Origin: DATKNA01 sp963755755 | GTDB taxonomy: Bacteria; Actinomycetota; Actinomycetes; Actinomycetales; Kineosporiaceae | Direction of reading: 5' to 3' | Assembly: GCA_963755755.1 (NCBI GenBank) | Contig: CAVWLJ010000010.1 | Coordinates: 248,001-312,000, forward strand | DNA length: 64,000 bases | Shown here: positions 38,974-49,065 of the stretch, in pieces | How positions within the stretch are numbered: position 1 is the stretch's first letter | Layout of the letters: each line of letters starts with the position of its first letter | Position numbers and translations under genes: made by a program | The notes under the pieces: model-generated | What the model saw: the letters and a program-made list of their open reading frames with translations, nothing else | Databases searched by the model: none | Told to the model about the DNA's origin: nothing

Positions 38974-39962
38974 TCAAGCCTGTATCGGTGCAGTGCTGGG
39001 ACTGCCGGTGCCGACGGTCAGGAGTGTCTTGCCGATCGTCCCGCGCGCCTCGATCGCCGCGTGCGCATCGGCTGCCCGGTCGAGCGGGAAGCGTTGGCCG
39101 ATGATCGGGTGCAGGGCGCCGGTGGCAGCGAGGTCGAGGGCCCGGCGCGTGAGCCGGCCGCTCTCTTCGGGTGGAACCGCGCCGAGGGCCAGCCGGGTCA
39201 CGTCCTGGCGCTCTGTCGCTGGAACATCGGCGAAGCCGCCGCTGGACATGCCGAATCCTGCGTACCGACCCGACGGGCCGAGCAACGCGAACGCGTCGCG
39301 GCCGATCTGCCCACCCACGCCGTCGAACACGACGTCGACCGCCCCCACCTCCCGTCTGACCGCCGCCGTCCAGCCCGGCTGGAGGTAGTCCACGGCATGG
39401 TCGGCGCCGAGTTCTCGCGCGACCGCGAGCTTGCGGAAGCCTCCGGCCACGGCGACCACCCGGGCGCCAGCGCTCACCGCGAGCTGGACCAGCAGACTGC
39501 CCACGCCGCCCGCCGCGGCCTCGACCAGTACCGTCTCGCCCCGCCCCGGGGCGGCTGCGTCCATCAGCGCGACAGCCGTGCGCCCGTCGGCCAGGAGCGC
39601 GACTGCCTCGTCGATCGCGAGCCGGCTGGGAACGGTGATGAGACCGCCGGCGGGAACCGCGCAGCGCTGCGCGTAGCCGCCACGTCCGCCGGTGGTGGTG
39701 ACCACGCGGGCACCGATCAGCGTGGGGTCGACGTCCGGGCCGACCGTGCCCACGATGCCGCCGACCCCGTTGCCCAACACGGCCGGTAGCTGTGGTGTCA
39801 TCACCGGGTTCGGGGGGCCGGCCGGCCCTGATCTGGGTCTCGACGAAGGTGACGTTCGCGAACGCCACGTCCACGACCGCCTGCCCCGGACCGGGCACCG
39901 GGTCCGGCATGTCGACCGGTGTGAGCACGGAGGGCGGGCCGAACGTGGCCGCCACGACGCAT
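38974..39962 (-). CDS. Zinc-independent quinone oxidoreductase (MDR family)
   Basis: About 325 residues of the medium-chain dehydrogenase superfamily. The N-terminal domain reads VLTPVDMPDPVPGPGQAVVD and FANVTFVETQIRAGRPP. A +1 shift near 39822 leads to LPAVLGNGVGGIVGTVG, the NADPH-binding VLVEAAAGGVGSLLVQLAVS and VAVAGGFRKLAVARELGAD. The zinc-ligand cysteines are lacking, as in quinone reductases. The start may be ATG 39962, which needs one more skipped base to reach VAATFGPP, or GTG 39955 in frame. Substrate is unknown. Confidence 0.88.
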
Positions 39963-40364
39963 CACCGAGGCCTCGCCGGCGGTCGGGAGCAGATCGCTCC
40001 GTCAGAGGAGTAGATCATTGCGTCAGACGTCCGGATCGTCGAGTGGCCTCCAGGCCGTTCAGCCGCAGCATGCTGCCAGTCGTGCAGGACCATGCCCGCC
40101 TCCAGCCGTCAGGGCCACGAGCGGTCGCCGCAACCCGGTTACGATCCGAGAAGCGTCAGGCCAGCGGGTCTCATCCCGCCGTCCCATACGGACTTCGACG
40201 TCAGCTACTGACCCGGGACGTCGCAGGTGAGCATCGACCCGTCGCTCTCTCGTGGCGGAGGGGTTCACGTCCGCGGACGGGCGTCGGCATGGCCCCGGGG
40301 CGTGACCGAGCCGGCCGTCGCGCGGTCGTGTCGGTGTGCGAGCGGCCGCGCCTACGCTGGCCGG
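39963..40364. other. Intergenic region with a tRNA-Pro 3'-end-like fragment
   Basis: No gene is seen in these 400 bases, which separate two divergent genes. At 40166-40185 the sequence GGGTCTCATCCCGCCGTCCC resembles the T arm and acceptor of tRNA-Pro (29842-29862), with 13 identical bases in a row (ATCCCGCCGTCCC). The rest of a tRNA is absent. It may be a remnant attachment site or chance. Confidence 0.35.
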
Positions 40365-43097
40365 ATGCCTGTGCTGGGCACCAAGCTTCACCTTCCCTCG
40401 CCGCGTCGCCGCCTGGTGCAGCGCACCCGCCTCACCGACCGGCTGCCCGGGGACGGAGGCGAGCAGCCACGGCTGGTCCTCCTGGCGGCACCGGCCGGCT
40501 TCGGCAAGACCACGCTGCTGGTGCAGTGGCTGGCGGCGTCCGAGGCGTTGCAGGGGCGGGTGGCGTGGTTGGCCCTCGACTCGGGCGACGGCGACCTCCG
40601 ACTGTTCCTGACCCACCTCGTGGCGGCGATCCAGACCGTCGAACCCGAGGCCGGGGTCGACGCGCTCGCTCTGCTGGAGGCGGGCGCCACCACACCGACC
40701 GAGGACGTCCTGGTCAGCCTGATCAACGATCTCGACGTCCTCGCCGGTCCCACGGTCGTGGCGTTCGACGACTATCACGTCATCGAGGGGGCAGCCGTCA
40801 GTGAGGCGGTGACCTTCCTCCTGGACAACCTGCCTCCCCAGGTCACGCTTGCGATGACCAGTCGGGCCGATCCGCCGCTGCCGCTCTCCCGTCTGCGCGC
40901 GCGCGGCGAACTCGTCGAGCTGCGGGCCGCGGACCTCAGGTTCACCACGGACGAGGCGGAGGTGTTCCTCAACGAGCTGATGGGGCTGCAGCTCGAGCCC
41001 GCGCTCGTGGCCGCGCTCGAGGCGCGCACCGAGGGGTGGGCGGCCGGGCTGCAGCTGGCCGCACTGTCGGCCCGGGACCGTGCCGGCGCCGCGGACGGGT
41101 CGGGAGACGTCGCGGGCTTCGTCGAGGCCTTCTCCGGAAGCCATCGGTTCGTCCTCGACTACCTCGTCGAGGAGGTTCTGGAGCGGCAACCCGACGAGGT
41201 ACGTGCGTTTCTCCTGGACACCTCGGTGCTCGACGAGCTGACCGGCGGCCTCTGCGACGCCCTGACCGGTCGGTCGGACGGTCAGGCGATGCTGGAGACC
41301 CTCGAGCGCGAGAACCTGTTCGTGATCCCGCTCGACGACGAGCGCCGGTGGTACCGCTACCACCACCTCTTCGCGGAGGCGCTGCGTGTCCGTCTGGCCG
41401 CCCGGCATTCCGACCGGGTCGACGAGTTGCATGCCGCGGCCAGCCGATGGCTCGCCGAGAACGGCCTGCTGGCCGATGCCGTACGGCACGCGATCGCCGG
41501 CGGCGACCACGAGCGCACCGCCGACCTCGTCGAGCTCGCCCTGGCCGGCGTCGCGCCGACGACGCGAGAACCGCACCCTTCTCGGCTGGCTGGCGGCACT
41601 GCCCCACGACGTCGTCCGTCGCCGGCCGCTGCTCGCCAGCGCGGTGGCGTGGAGCCGGCTCGCGGCGGGCGACGCCGACGGCGCGGAGGCCTGGCTCGAC
41701 GCCGCCGAGGCCGGTCTCGACGGCGCGCTGCCGTCGGCCGTTCCCGCCGCGGGCTCGCTGACCGGGGCGGCCGACGACCGGGAGAGCGAGGTCCGCTCCC
41801 TGCCGGCGATGATCGAGGTGTACCGCGCCTCGGTGGCCCAGGCCCGGGGCGACGTCGACGCAACGCTCGCGCACGCCCGCCGGGCGCTCGCGCTGGCAGC
41901 GCCGGACGACCACGCGGCCCGCAGCGGCGCCGCCGGCTTCCTCGGCCTGGCGGCGTGGGCCGCCGGCGACCTGCGCACCGCGGTGGACACGTTCACGCCG
42001 GCGGTCACCAGCATGCACGCGGCCGGAATGGTCGCCGACGAGCTGGGCGGGACCATCGTGCTGGCGACCATGTGGCTGGCGCGCGGGCGTCCGGTCGAGG
42101 CACGACGGCTGTACGAACGGGCGCTGGCCGCGGCCGACAGCCACCCCGGCCCAGTGCTCGCCACCACCGGCGACCTGCACGTGGGCCTCGCGGACGTCCT
42201 GCGCGAGCAGGGCGACCTCGACGCGGCCGCGGAGCACCTGGAGGTCGCCCGCGAACTCGGTGACCGGGCGTCACTGCTGGAGAACCGGTTTCGCTGGTAC
42301 ACCGCGAGGGCCGGACTGCTGCAGGCGCACGGCGATCTCGACGGCGCGGTGGCGATGCTCGACCAGGCCGAGCCGCTCTTCCTGCCCGGCTTCTTCCCGG
42401 AGGTGCGGCCGATCGCCGCGACCAGGGCACGGGTGCGGATCGGTCAGGGCCGCCTGGACGATGCGCGGGCGTGGGCCCGCGAGCGCGGGGTGGCCGCGAC
42501 GGATCCGCCCAGGTACCTGGCCGAGTACGACCAGCTCACCCTTGCCCGGCTGCTCGTCGCGGAGGGGAACGCGCGCGAGGCGCTCGACCTGCTCGATCGC
42601 GTGCTGGAGCGCGGCGCAGGCGGCGGGCCGTGACGGCAGCCTGATCGAGGCGCGCCTGGTGCGCGCGCTCGCCTGCCACGCGAGCGGCGACGAGGGCTCG
42701 GCGACGGCGGACCTCTCTGCCGCCCTCACCGACGGAGTGCCGGCCGGCTACTGCCGGCTCTTCCTGGACGAGGGACAGCCGATGGCGGAGCTGCTCGGGC
42801 AGGTCGCCCGCGCCGCGGACGCCCGACGTACGGACGCACGCCGAGCACCTGCTGGCCGCTGCACGCAGACCGTCGGCTCCCCCGGCGGCCGGACCCGCCC
42901 CCGAGGAGGGACTCAGCGAGCGCGAGCTCGAGGTGCTACGCCTGCTCGCGACCGAGCTCAGCGGGCCGGAGATCGCACGACGGCTCTTCGTCTCGGTGAA
43001 CACGCTGCGCACGCACACCAGGCACATCTTCACCAAGCTCGACGTCAACACCCGTCGCGCGGCGGTACGTCGAGCCACGAGTCTCGGTCTGCTCTGA
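40365..43097 (+). CDS. Large ATP-binding LuxR regulator (MalT type, LAL)
   Basis: About 908 residues. The STAND-type ATPase region begins at residue 42 (APAGFGKTTLLVQWLA) with Walker B VVAFDDYHVI and TRLRARGELVELRAADLRF-like sensor sequence (LSRLRARGELVELRAADLRF is residues in the original). A TPR-like helical middle follows (DVDATLAHARRALALAAPDD). The C-terminal LuxR HTH reads LSERELEVLRLLATELSGPE and SVNTLRTHTRHIFTKLDVN. Shifts of +1 lie near 41562, 42628 and 42825. MalT-type proteins bind ATP and an inducer, then activate neighbouring operons. The next four genes on the same strand are the obvious targets. No sugar-use genes adjoin, so the inducer is unknown. Confidence 0.88.
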
Positions 43098-43234
43098 GCC
43101 TCGCGCTGGAGCGTCACGGCGAATCACCATGCCGGTCACATCGCATGGTGATGTGGGCTCACCACGCCGATTCCTAGCGTCCTGGACATCGCCGGACACC
43201 CCACCGGCTCACCGCCGAGGACCAGGAGCCCGCC

Positions 43235-43933
43235 ATGACCGTCACGACCACCGGCCTGACCAAGGCCGCCGGCGCCGCCGCAGCAGCCGCCGGCGCGATC
43301 TTCATCGGTATCCAGATCCACCATCCCCACCTGGACGCCACCTCGATCCAGACCACCGAGATGGCCGTCCGCGACAGTGCCAAGGTGCTGATGGCCGCGC
43401 TGGCGCTGGTCGGCTTCGCTGGCATGTACCTGAGCCAGATCCGTCGCAACGGCGTCCTCGGGCTCGTCGGCTATCTCGTGATCAGCGCCGGTTACCTCTC
43501 GATCCTGGGCACGGCATTCGCCGCCGCCTTCGTGATGCCGAGCGTCGCCGCCTTCAACCCCGGCTACGCCAACGACGTGATCGCCGCGACCGAGGGCCAC
43601 TCGCCCACGGGTGACATCGGGACACTGCTGACCGTGTCCCGCCTCCAGGGCGGGCTCTTCCTGGTGGGCGGCCTGCTCTTCGGCATCGCGCTCTTCCGTG
43701 CAGGCGTCCTCGCCCGCTGGGCGACCGTGCTCCTCGCGGCCGGCGGCCTGGTCAGCATCGCGCTCTCGCTCATGCCGGACGCCTTCTACCGATTCCTGGC
43801 CTACCCGAACGCCATCGCGATGATCGGGCTCGGCGTCTCCCTGTGGCGGAGCCAGCGGATGGAGCCCGCCGTGGAGACCGGCCCCGTCGAGCCCAGCGCG
43901 TCGGCGGCCGTCGTCCCGTCCCCCGCAGTCTGA
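43235..43933 (+). CDS. Six-segment membrane protein of unknown function
   Basis: An intact 232-residue protein with about six hydrophobic segments (first AAGAAAAAAGAIFIGIQIHH, then VLMAALALVGFAGMYLSQI, LGLVGYLVISAGYLSILGTA and others) and a conserved-looking HHPHLD after the first. The C-terminal tail is Pro/Val-rich. It is the first gene after the LuxR regulator and overlaps the next by one base (TGATG). I recognise no named domain; such proteins are often found beside MalT-type regulators. A transport or stress role would be a guess. Confidence 0.78.
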   Translation: MTVTTTGLTKAAGAAAAAAGAIFIGIQIHHPHLDATSIQTTEMAVRDSAKVLMAALALVGFAGMYLSQIRRNGVLGLVGYLVISAGYLSILGTAFAAAFVMPSVAAFNPGYANDVIAATEGHSPTGDIGTLLTVSRLQGGLFLVGGLLFGIALFRAGVLARWATVLLAAGGLVSIALSLMPDAFYRFLAYPNAIAMIGLGVSLWRSQRMEPAVETGPVEPSASAAVVPSPAV

Positions 43934-44622
43934 TGACTACTCGTTCGCCGAAGCCGGCCGGCTCCCAGCGGAGCTGGCCGGTACCGGCCGCCCTGATCGC
44001 ACTCGTCACCATCCCGGTGATCGCCGGCTCGCTCCGGCTCGTGCAACTGTCCGGCGGAGCGGCGACGATGCCGCCGAACGCGCGGTTCACCGCGTCGCCC
44101 GTCCCGGTCGTGGTCCACATCGTCAGCGCCACGGTGTTCGCGATGCTGGGTGCCCTCCAGTTCTCGGCTCGCTTCCGGCGGGCGCGGCCCGGCTGGCACC
44201 GGCGAGCCGGGCGGATCGTGGGGGCCGCCGGGCTGGCCGTGGCGTTGTCGGCGCTGTGGCTGAACCAGTTCTTCCCACGGGCACACGCCACCCGCGAGAT
44301 CGTGTATCCGCTCCGGATGATCTTCGGCGTGGCGATGGTGGCCACCATCGTCCTCGGGATCCGCGCGGCTCGGCGCCGGGACTTCGCCCACCATCGGGCG
44401 TGGATGATCCGCAGCTACGCCATCGGCCTGGTCGCCGGCACCCAGGTCTTCACCCTGGGCTTCGGCGGCGCGATCTTCGGCAAGGGAGACCTGGCCTCGG
44501 CACTGCTGCTGGCCTCGGCGTGGGGGGTCAACCTCGCGGTCGCCGAGTGGGCCATCCGGCGCCGCGCTCGTCGCCGCCCCGCCCTCGCGGCGCGTCCTCT
44601 GCAGGCTGGGGCGCTGACATGA
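43933..44622 (+). CDS. DUF2306-like membrane protein
   Basis: An intact 229-residue protein with about six hydrophobic segments. It has PVPVVVHIVSATVFAMLGAL, RARPGWHRRAGRIVGAAGLA and RDFAHHRAWMIRSYAIGLVA, the paired W-H-R motifs seen in DUF2306 proteins. The histidines at membrane ends could ligate heme or metal, by analogy with other small His-rich membrane proteins; this is inference. It overlaps the previous gene (TGATG) and the next (ATGA), so the three are coupled. Confidence 0.8.
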   Translation: MTTRSPKPAGSQRSWPVPAALIALVTIPVIAGSLRLVQLSGGAATMPPNARFTASPVPVVVHIVSATVFAMLGALQFSARFRRARPGWHRRAGRIVGAAGLAVALSALWLNQFFPRAHATREIVYPLRMIFGVAMVATIVLGIRAARRRDFAHHRAWMIRSYAIGLVAGTQVFTLGFGGAIFGKGDLASALLLASAWGVNLAVAEWAIRRRARRRPALAARPLQAGALT

Positions 44623-44867
44623 ACACCACCCCCAGAACGTACGCGATCCTCGTCGAGGGCCACCTCGACGACCACTGGTCGGCCCGGCTCGGTGCGCTCC
44701 ACCTGACCCGCCATGACGACGGCAGGACCACCGTCACCGTCGCGGTCGCCGATCAGGCACAGCTCCACGGCGTCCTCGCCGGCCTGCGAGACATCGGGGC
44801 AACCCTGACCGAGGTCCGCAGCACGGGTCCGCCGGCGCTCGTCACCCCGTCGGTGCTCGACCGCTGA
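44619..44867 (+). CDS. Small alpha/beta protein, possibly ACT-like
   Basis: An 82-residue soluble protein (MNTTPRTYAILVEGHLDDHW). The pattern of strands and helices (TYAILVEG, RTTVTVAVADQAQLHGVLAG, IGATLTEVRS) resembles a small ferredoxin-like or ACT fold. ATG 44619 overlaps the DUF2306 stop. It may be a regulatory or binding partner of the preceding membrane proteins. No function is known to me. Confidence 0.72.
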   Translation: MNTTPRTYAILVEGHLDDHWSARLGALHLTRHDDGRTTVTVAVADQAQLHGVLAGLRDIGATLTEVRSTGPPALVTPSVLDR

Positions 44868-44957
44868 TGTGAGCAGGGATTCGGTGCAGCCGTGGGCCCG
44901 ACCAGGGACACTGCAACAACCGTTGTGGCGCATCGCGGCCCCCGCCAGGCTGGTCGC

Positions 44958-45899
44958 ATGAACGAGTACGACGTGGTGATCATCGGCGGCGGGGCCGCCG
45001 GGCTGTCCGCCGCTCTGGTCCTGACCCGGGCCCGGCGCCGCGTCGCCGTGGTCGACTCCGGCGAACCCCGGAACGCTCCTGCGGCTCACATGCAGGGCTT
45101 CCTGGGCTCCGACGGCCTGCCGCCGACCGAGCTGCTGGCCGCCGGCCGGAAGGAGGTCTCGGGCTACGACGGCCGGCTCATCAGCGGCACGGTGACCCGC
45201 ATCGAGTCGCTCCCTTCCGGGGACGGCCTTCCGCGGTTCGACGTCTCCGTCGACGACGGCCCACCGCTGCGGGCCCGGCGTCTGGTGTTCGCCACCGGTC
45301 TGCGCGACGAGCTGCCGGACATTCCCGGCGTCCGTGAGCGCTGGGGCCGTGACCTGCTGCACTGCCCGTACTGCCACGGGCACGAGGTCCGCGATCAACC
45401 GCTCGGCGTCCTGGGCGGAAGCGCCGAGGCCGTGACCCACGCGCACCTCGTGCGTCAGTGGTCGGACGACGTCGTGTTCTTCAGCCGCGGCGTCGCACTG
45501 ACCGGCGAGCAGCGCGAACAGCTCGCCGCGCGGAACATCCGCGTCGTCGACGCGGCCGTCACGCGCCTGGTCGTCGAGGCCGACCGCCTGACCGGCGTGG
45601 AGCTGGAGACGGGGGAGGTCGTCCCCCGGACGGCGGTCTTCGTGCGCCCCCGGTTCGTCCCGCACGACATCCTCCTGACCGGGCTCGGCTGCACCACCGA
45701 CGACAACGGGTGGGTCCGCGTCGATGCCACGGGGCGCACCAGCGTCCGGGGTGTCTGGGCGGCCGGGAACGCCGTCAACCCGCGCGCGCAAGTGATCACC
45801 GCCGCCGGCGAGGGCTCCACGGCCGCGATCGCCGTCAACAACGACCTCGTCGAGGAGGAGGTCCGCGCCGCGGTCGTCGGATCCCGCATGCCTTCCTGA
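44958..45899 (+). CDS. Thioredoxin-reductase-like FAD flavoprotein
   Basis: An intact 313-residue pyridine-nucleotide oxidoreductase. The FAD loop is VVIIGGGAAGLSAALVLTRA, the redox pair is C136 and C139 in LLHCPYCHGHEV, and VWAAGNAVNPRAQVITAAGE binds the second part of FAD. The NADPH loop (LGVLGGSAEAVTHAHLV) is short of the usual GxGxxA form. The family transfers electrons from NADPH to a disulfide partner. There is no thioredoxin next to it. It is 90 bases after the small protein and could be the last gene of the LuxR-linked group. The CHGHE sequence after the redox pair is seen in a set of orphan actinobacterial reductases. Confidence 0.88.
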   Translation: MNEYDVVIIGGGAAGLSAALVLTRARRRVAVVDSGEPRNAPAAHMQGFLGSDGLPPTELLAAGRKEVSGYDGRLISGTVTRIESLPSGDGLPRFDVSVDDGPPLRARRLVFATGLRDELPDIPGVRERWGRDLLHCPYCHGHEVRDQPLGVLGGSAEAVTHAHLVRQWSDDVVFFSRGVALTGEQREQLAARNIRVVDAAVTRLVVEADRLTGVELETGEVVPRTAVFVRPRFVPHDILLTGLGCTTDDNGWVRVDATGRTSVRGVWAAGNAVNPRAQVITAAGEGSTAAIAVNNDLVEEEVRAAVVGSRMPS

Positions 45900-45944
45900 T
45901 CCCGGTTGCTCCGGAGGATCGCCCTGATCCGCAGCACTCTCGTA

Positions 45945-46723
45945 CTAGGTGGCGCGGCGTGCGGCCCAGAGGTCCTCGACCGGCCATTGCGTCGCCCACT
46001 CGGCCGTCGCGATGTCGTAGTAGTCGTGCGTCGCCGACGTCGCCGGCGCGTACAACTCGTGCAGGGCCTCCACCAGGAAGCCGTTCGCGGAGAGGATGCG
46101 GATCCACTCGCCGTGGCCCGGGTGGAACTCCGTCCCGCCCCCCGGCCAGCGCACCCGGCCGATCCCTCGTTGCGGTCGCAGAAGCCGCTCGGTGGCGAAC
46201 CCTTCCTCCTCGGGTACGCAGAGCGTGACCAGGACGCTGTTCGTGAGGAACACGAGCCGACCGCCCGGGCGGAGCAGCCGCGCAGCCTCCGCCACCCAGC
46301 GCTCGGGGTCGCACCACACACTGGCCCCGTACTCGCTGAGCACCAGGTCGAACGAGGCGTCGCGCAGTGGCACGTCCTCGGCGTCGGCTTCGACCAGGGG
46401 AAAGCTCAGGCCGAACCGTTGCTGACACCGGAGCGCCGTCTCCAGTTGTGCGTGCGTGACGTCGAGGCCCACCGGTCGAGCTCCCAGCCGTGGCCAACCA
46501 GGCCGAGAAGTAGGCGGTGCCGCACCCCAGCTCGATCACGTCGAGCCCGCGCACGTCGCCCAGGACGCCGACGTCGCGCTCCGGCGACACGGAACAGTCC
46601 CCAGGTCACCTCGGAGGCACTCCAGGCGCGCACCGCGTCCTCGTCGGTGAAGGCCGCGTTCAGCGTCGTCCAGAGCGCGCGGTTGGTCGCGAGCTCGGCG
46701 CCGGCATCCGACAACGAGGCCAC
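45945..46723 (-). CDS. SAM-dependent class I methyltransferase
   Basis: About 258 residues. It starts MASLSDAGAELATNRALWTT (GTG 46723), with the SAM motif DVIELGCGTAYFSAWLA, the acidic end of strand two in VGLDVTHAQL, VEADAEDVPLRDASFDLVLS and RLLRPGGRLVFLTNSVLVTL. Shifts of +1 fall near 46585 and 46478. These methyltransferases act on small molecules or lipids, and the acceptor cannot be read. It is convergent with the flavoprotein gene, 45 bases apart. A start further upstream is possible. Confidence 0.86.
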
Positions 46724-46936
46724 CTCCTGGACGACGGGCAGGAACGCCCGCCCGGGAAACACGGACCGAGCGACGTGGAGAAGTAGAAGCCAGGCAGCGG
46801 CCTGCCACCTCCCTCGCCCGGAATGACGCGACGGCGCGCGCATCGCCGCAGTCATCCGGGGCGGGCGATGCGCGCGGGCCGGGCTACGCGCACGCTCCTG
46901 ACGACGGCGGGGGACCGGCGGTGAGGAGGAACGGGA

Positions 46937-47206
46937 ATGCTGTTGGCTCCACGACAGCTGCAGCGCCACGGCATGACCGGCGCTGTGCCGTACTACGGGG
47001 GCCGCCTCACGCCGGCCCACATCTACGGGATCCAGCACCCGGCGCGACCAGGACCTCCACCCCCCGCGGCACCGGCGCCCCCTCCGCCTCCGCTCCGGAA
47101 CCAGCGGACGCCGCAGGCCGTGCTCGAGGCCCTGACCTACCTCCGCGACACGGGTGTGATCACGCCCCGCGAGTTCGCCGATCTGCGCACGAGGGCAGGC
47201 GTCTGA
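46937..47206 (+). CDS. Small SHOCT-like protein
   Basis: An 89-residue protein with a Pro/Ala-rich middle (PARPGPPPPAAPAPPPPP) and a C-terminal SHOCT-type helix pair (LTYLRDTGVITPREFADLRT). SHOCT domains are short oligomerisation modules at protein ends. It overlaps the next gene by one base (TGATG). The two probably act together. Alternative starts exist at residue 13 (MTGAVPYYGG). Confidence 0.75.
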   Translation: MLLAPRQLQRHGMTGAVPYYGGRLTPAHIYGIQHPARPGPPPPAAPAPPPPPLRNQRTPQAVLEALTYLRDTGVITPREFADLRTRAGV

Positions 47207-47679
47207 TGGGTCCCGTCCAGGTCCTGGTCGTCGGTTTCGATCACCCCAGGTTCTCCGGCGAGGTGCTCGCGGAGTTCGACCGGTTGCGGGGGGCCGGCGT
47301 CGTCCGGCTCGTCGACCTCCTTCTCGTGTCGCGCGCCGAGGACGGTTCCCTGGAGTCCGTCGCCCTGCCTGCGGGTTCGCCGCCCGATCTCGGCGCCGTG
47401 GCCGCCGCCTTGCTCGGCGGGGGCGCGGACGCCGACGGTCGGGCGGACGAGGGCGAGGAGGACGCGCTCTGGTCCCTCGCCACCGTGCCCCCGGGCTCGA
47501 TGGCGGCGGTCGCCCTGATCGAGCACCTCTGGGCGGAGCCGCTGACGGCAGCGCTCGAGCGGGCAGGAGGCCGCGCGCTGGAGGAGACGTGGCTCGGCCC
47601 CGACGATCGCGAGGCACTCGAGGCGCTGCTGCGGCGTCCGGCGGCCGGACAGGGTGAACCGGCAAGCTCCGGCCGGTAG
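47206..47679 (+). CDS. DUF6325/DUF1269-like protein
   Basis: An intact 157-residue acidic protein. It starts MGPVQVLVVGFDHPRFSGEV, then LAEFDRLRGAGVVRLVDLLL and VPPGSMAAVALIEHLWAEPL. This pattern is that of small actinobacterial proteins often paired with SHOCT proteins, as here. They have been linked to membrane stress by context only. Coupled to the preceding gene. Confidence 0.78.
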   Translation: MGPVQVLVVGFDHPRFSGEVLAEFDRLRGAGVVRLVDLLLVSRAEDGSLESVALPAGSPPDLGAVAAALLGGGADADGRADEGEEDALWSLATVPPGSMAAVALIEHLWAEPLTAALERAGGRALEETWLGPDDREALEALLRRPAAGQGEPASSGR

Positions 47680-47685
47680 CTGCGG

Positions 47686-48393
47686 TCAGATCGGTGCCGG
47701 CCCCGATCGGATCGGCCACCGCACCGCGACGAGCCACGTCAGAGCCGCCGCCAGCAGTCCGACGGCGACGCCGCCCACGACGTCCAGGGGCCAGTGGGCG
47801 CCGATGTAGATCCGGTTGAGCGGGACGAGGACGGCGATCGCGAGGCCCGCCGCACGCTGCGTCCGGCTCATCCAGGGCCAGAGCGCGGCCACCGCCGCGA
47901 CGGTCATGGCGGTGTGCGCCGACGGGTAGGCACGCCCCCAGGGGTCCTGGGGATAACCGTGGACGTCGAGCCCGGGAATCACGGCGGTGGGCCGGGGCTG
48001 GTCCACGACCCGCTTGAGCGTCTGCGCGAGGAGTTCCGCGACGATCAGGGAAACGGCCAGCGCCCGCAGGCACTCCCATCGACGGGCCGGGCCGCCGGAG
48101 AGGAGCACCCAGCCCGCGAGTACCACCACCAGCACGGTCAGCGGTATCGGCCGGAACAGGGGGTTCACGAGGGCGAACAGCGCGCCGAGCGGCTGCGGCG
48201 GGTGGTTGAGCCAGACGACGAGCGCCGTCTGGGCCTGATGTGCGCCGGGGCGGCCGGCCAACCCGCCGGAGACCACGACCGTGACCAGGCACAGCACCAC
48301 CACGACCCAGGACGTGCGTCGAGCCGGCAGGCGGGTCGCTCGGGCGGGGAGCGGAGCCGGCTGCCCCTCCGCGGAGGCTCTCGGAGCCGCCAT
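47686..48393 (-). CDS. PAP2-family phosphatase
   Basis: An intact 235-residue membrane protein with about six segments and the three PAP2 motifs: KRVVDQPRP, YPSAHTAMT and RIYIGAHWPLDVVGG, with the catalytic histidines in the second and third. Such enzymes dephosphorylate lipid phosphates, for example undecaprenyl pyrophosphate or phosphatidic acid, on the outer face. ATG 48393 is the start. It is convergent with the preceding gene, with only six bases between. Confidence 0.93.
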   Translation of the reverse strand: MAAPRASAEGQPAPLPARATRLPARRTSWVVVVLCLVTVVVSGGLAGRPGAHQAQTALVVWLNHPPQPLGALFALVNPLFRPIPLTVLVVVLAGWVLLSGGPARRWECLRALAVSLIVAELLAQTLKRVVDQPRPTAVIPGLDVHGYPQDPWGRAYPSAHTAMTVAAVAALWPWMSRTQRAAGLAIAVLVPLNRIYIGAHWPLDVVGGVAVGLLAAALTWLVAVRWPIRSGPAPI

Positions 48394-48494
48394 CTCTCAG
48401 GTATATCCACCGGTGCGCGGGGACGTACCGCTCGCCAGGGATGATGACCGGGCTCGACAGCACCGGAACGCTCGGCGTCTCGAGGAGGTGCACG

Positions 48495-48941
48495 ATGACG
48501 ACACGAGACGCTTTCACGCCCGAGGAGTGGACGACGGTGCTCGAGGGCCCGCCGACCGCCGGCATGATCGTGGTCACGGCGGCCAGCGGCGGGATGTTCC
48601 GCGAGACGTTCGCGATGTCCAAGGCGTACGCGGAAGCACGTGCAGAGCACGGGCAGAGCGAACTGCTGGACGAGATCGTGACGTCCAAGCCGAAGGTGGA
48701 TCGCAGCAGGTACCACTCGCCCGAGGAACTTCGCGGCGAGGGCCTGAAGCAGCTGCGCGCCGCGGTGACGCTGGTCCAGAGCAAGTCGACGCCGGACGAG
48801 GCGGACGGGTACCGCCGCTTCATCCTGAGCGTCGCCGACCGGGTGGCCAACGCCCACCGGGAGGACGGCCAGACCGTGAGCCCGGGGGAGGCGGAGGCGA
48901 TCGGCCAGATCACGGAGGCCCTCGGCCCGACGACCGTCTGA
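48495..48941 (+). CDS. Conserved protein of unknown function
   Basis: A 148-residue, mostly helical protein. ATG 48495 follows a good Shine-Dalgarno (GAGGAGG). It reads MTTRDAFTPEEWTTVLEGPP then TAGMIVVTAASGGMFRETFA and ILSVADRVANAHREDGQTVS. The first half resembles small actinobacterial proteins of the same length, but I know no role. No signal peptide or membrane segment. Confidence 0.75.
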   Translation: MTTRDAFTPEEWTTVLEGPPTAGMIVVTAASGGMFRETFAMSKAYAEARAEHGQSELLDEIVTSKPKVDRSRYHSPEELRGEGLKQLRAAVTLVQSKSTPDEADGYRRFILSVADRVANAHREDGQTVSPGEAEAIGQITEALGPTTV

Positions 48942-49065
48942 TCGTCACCGGCCGGACGCGAAAGGTGCATACCACCGCGCTCTGGACCTTGGTCGGCAAA
49001 AGGCTGTATACCGACTGTGCGACGCCGTCAGAGGTCGTTCCGGGCCGAGGTGGAGGAGGCGCGAC

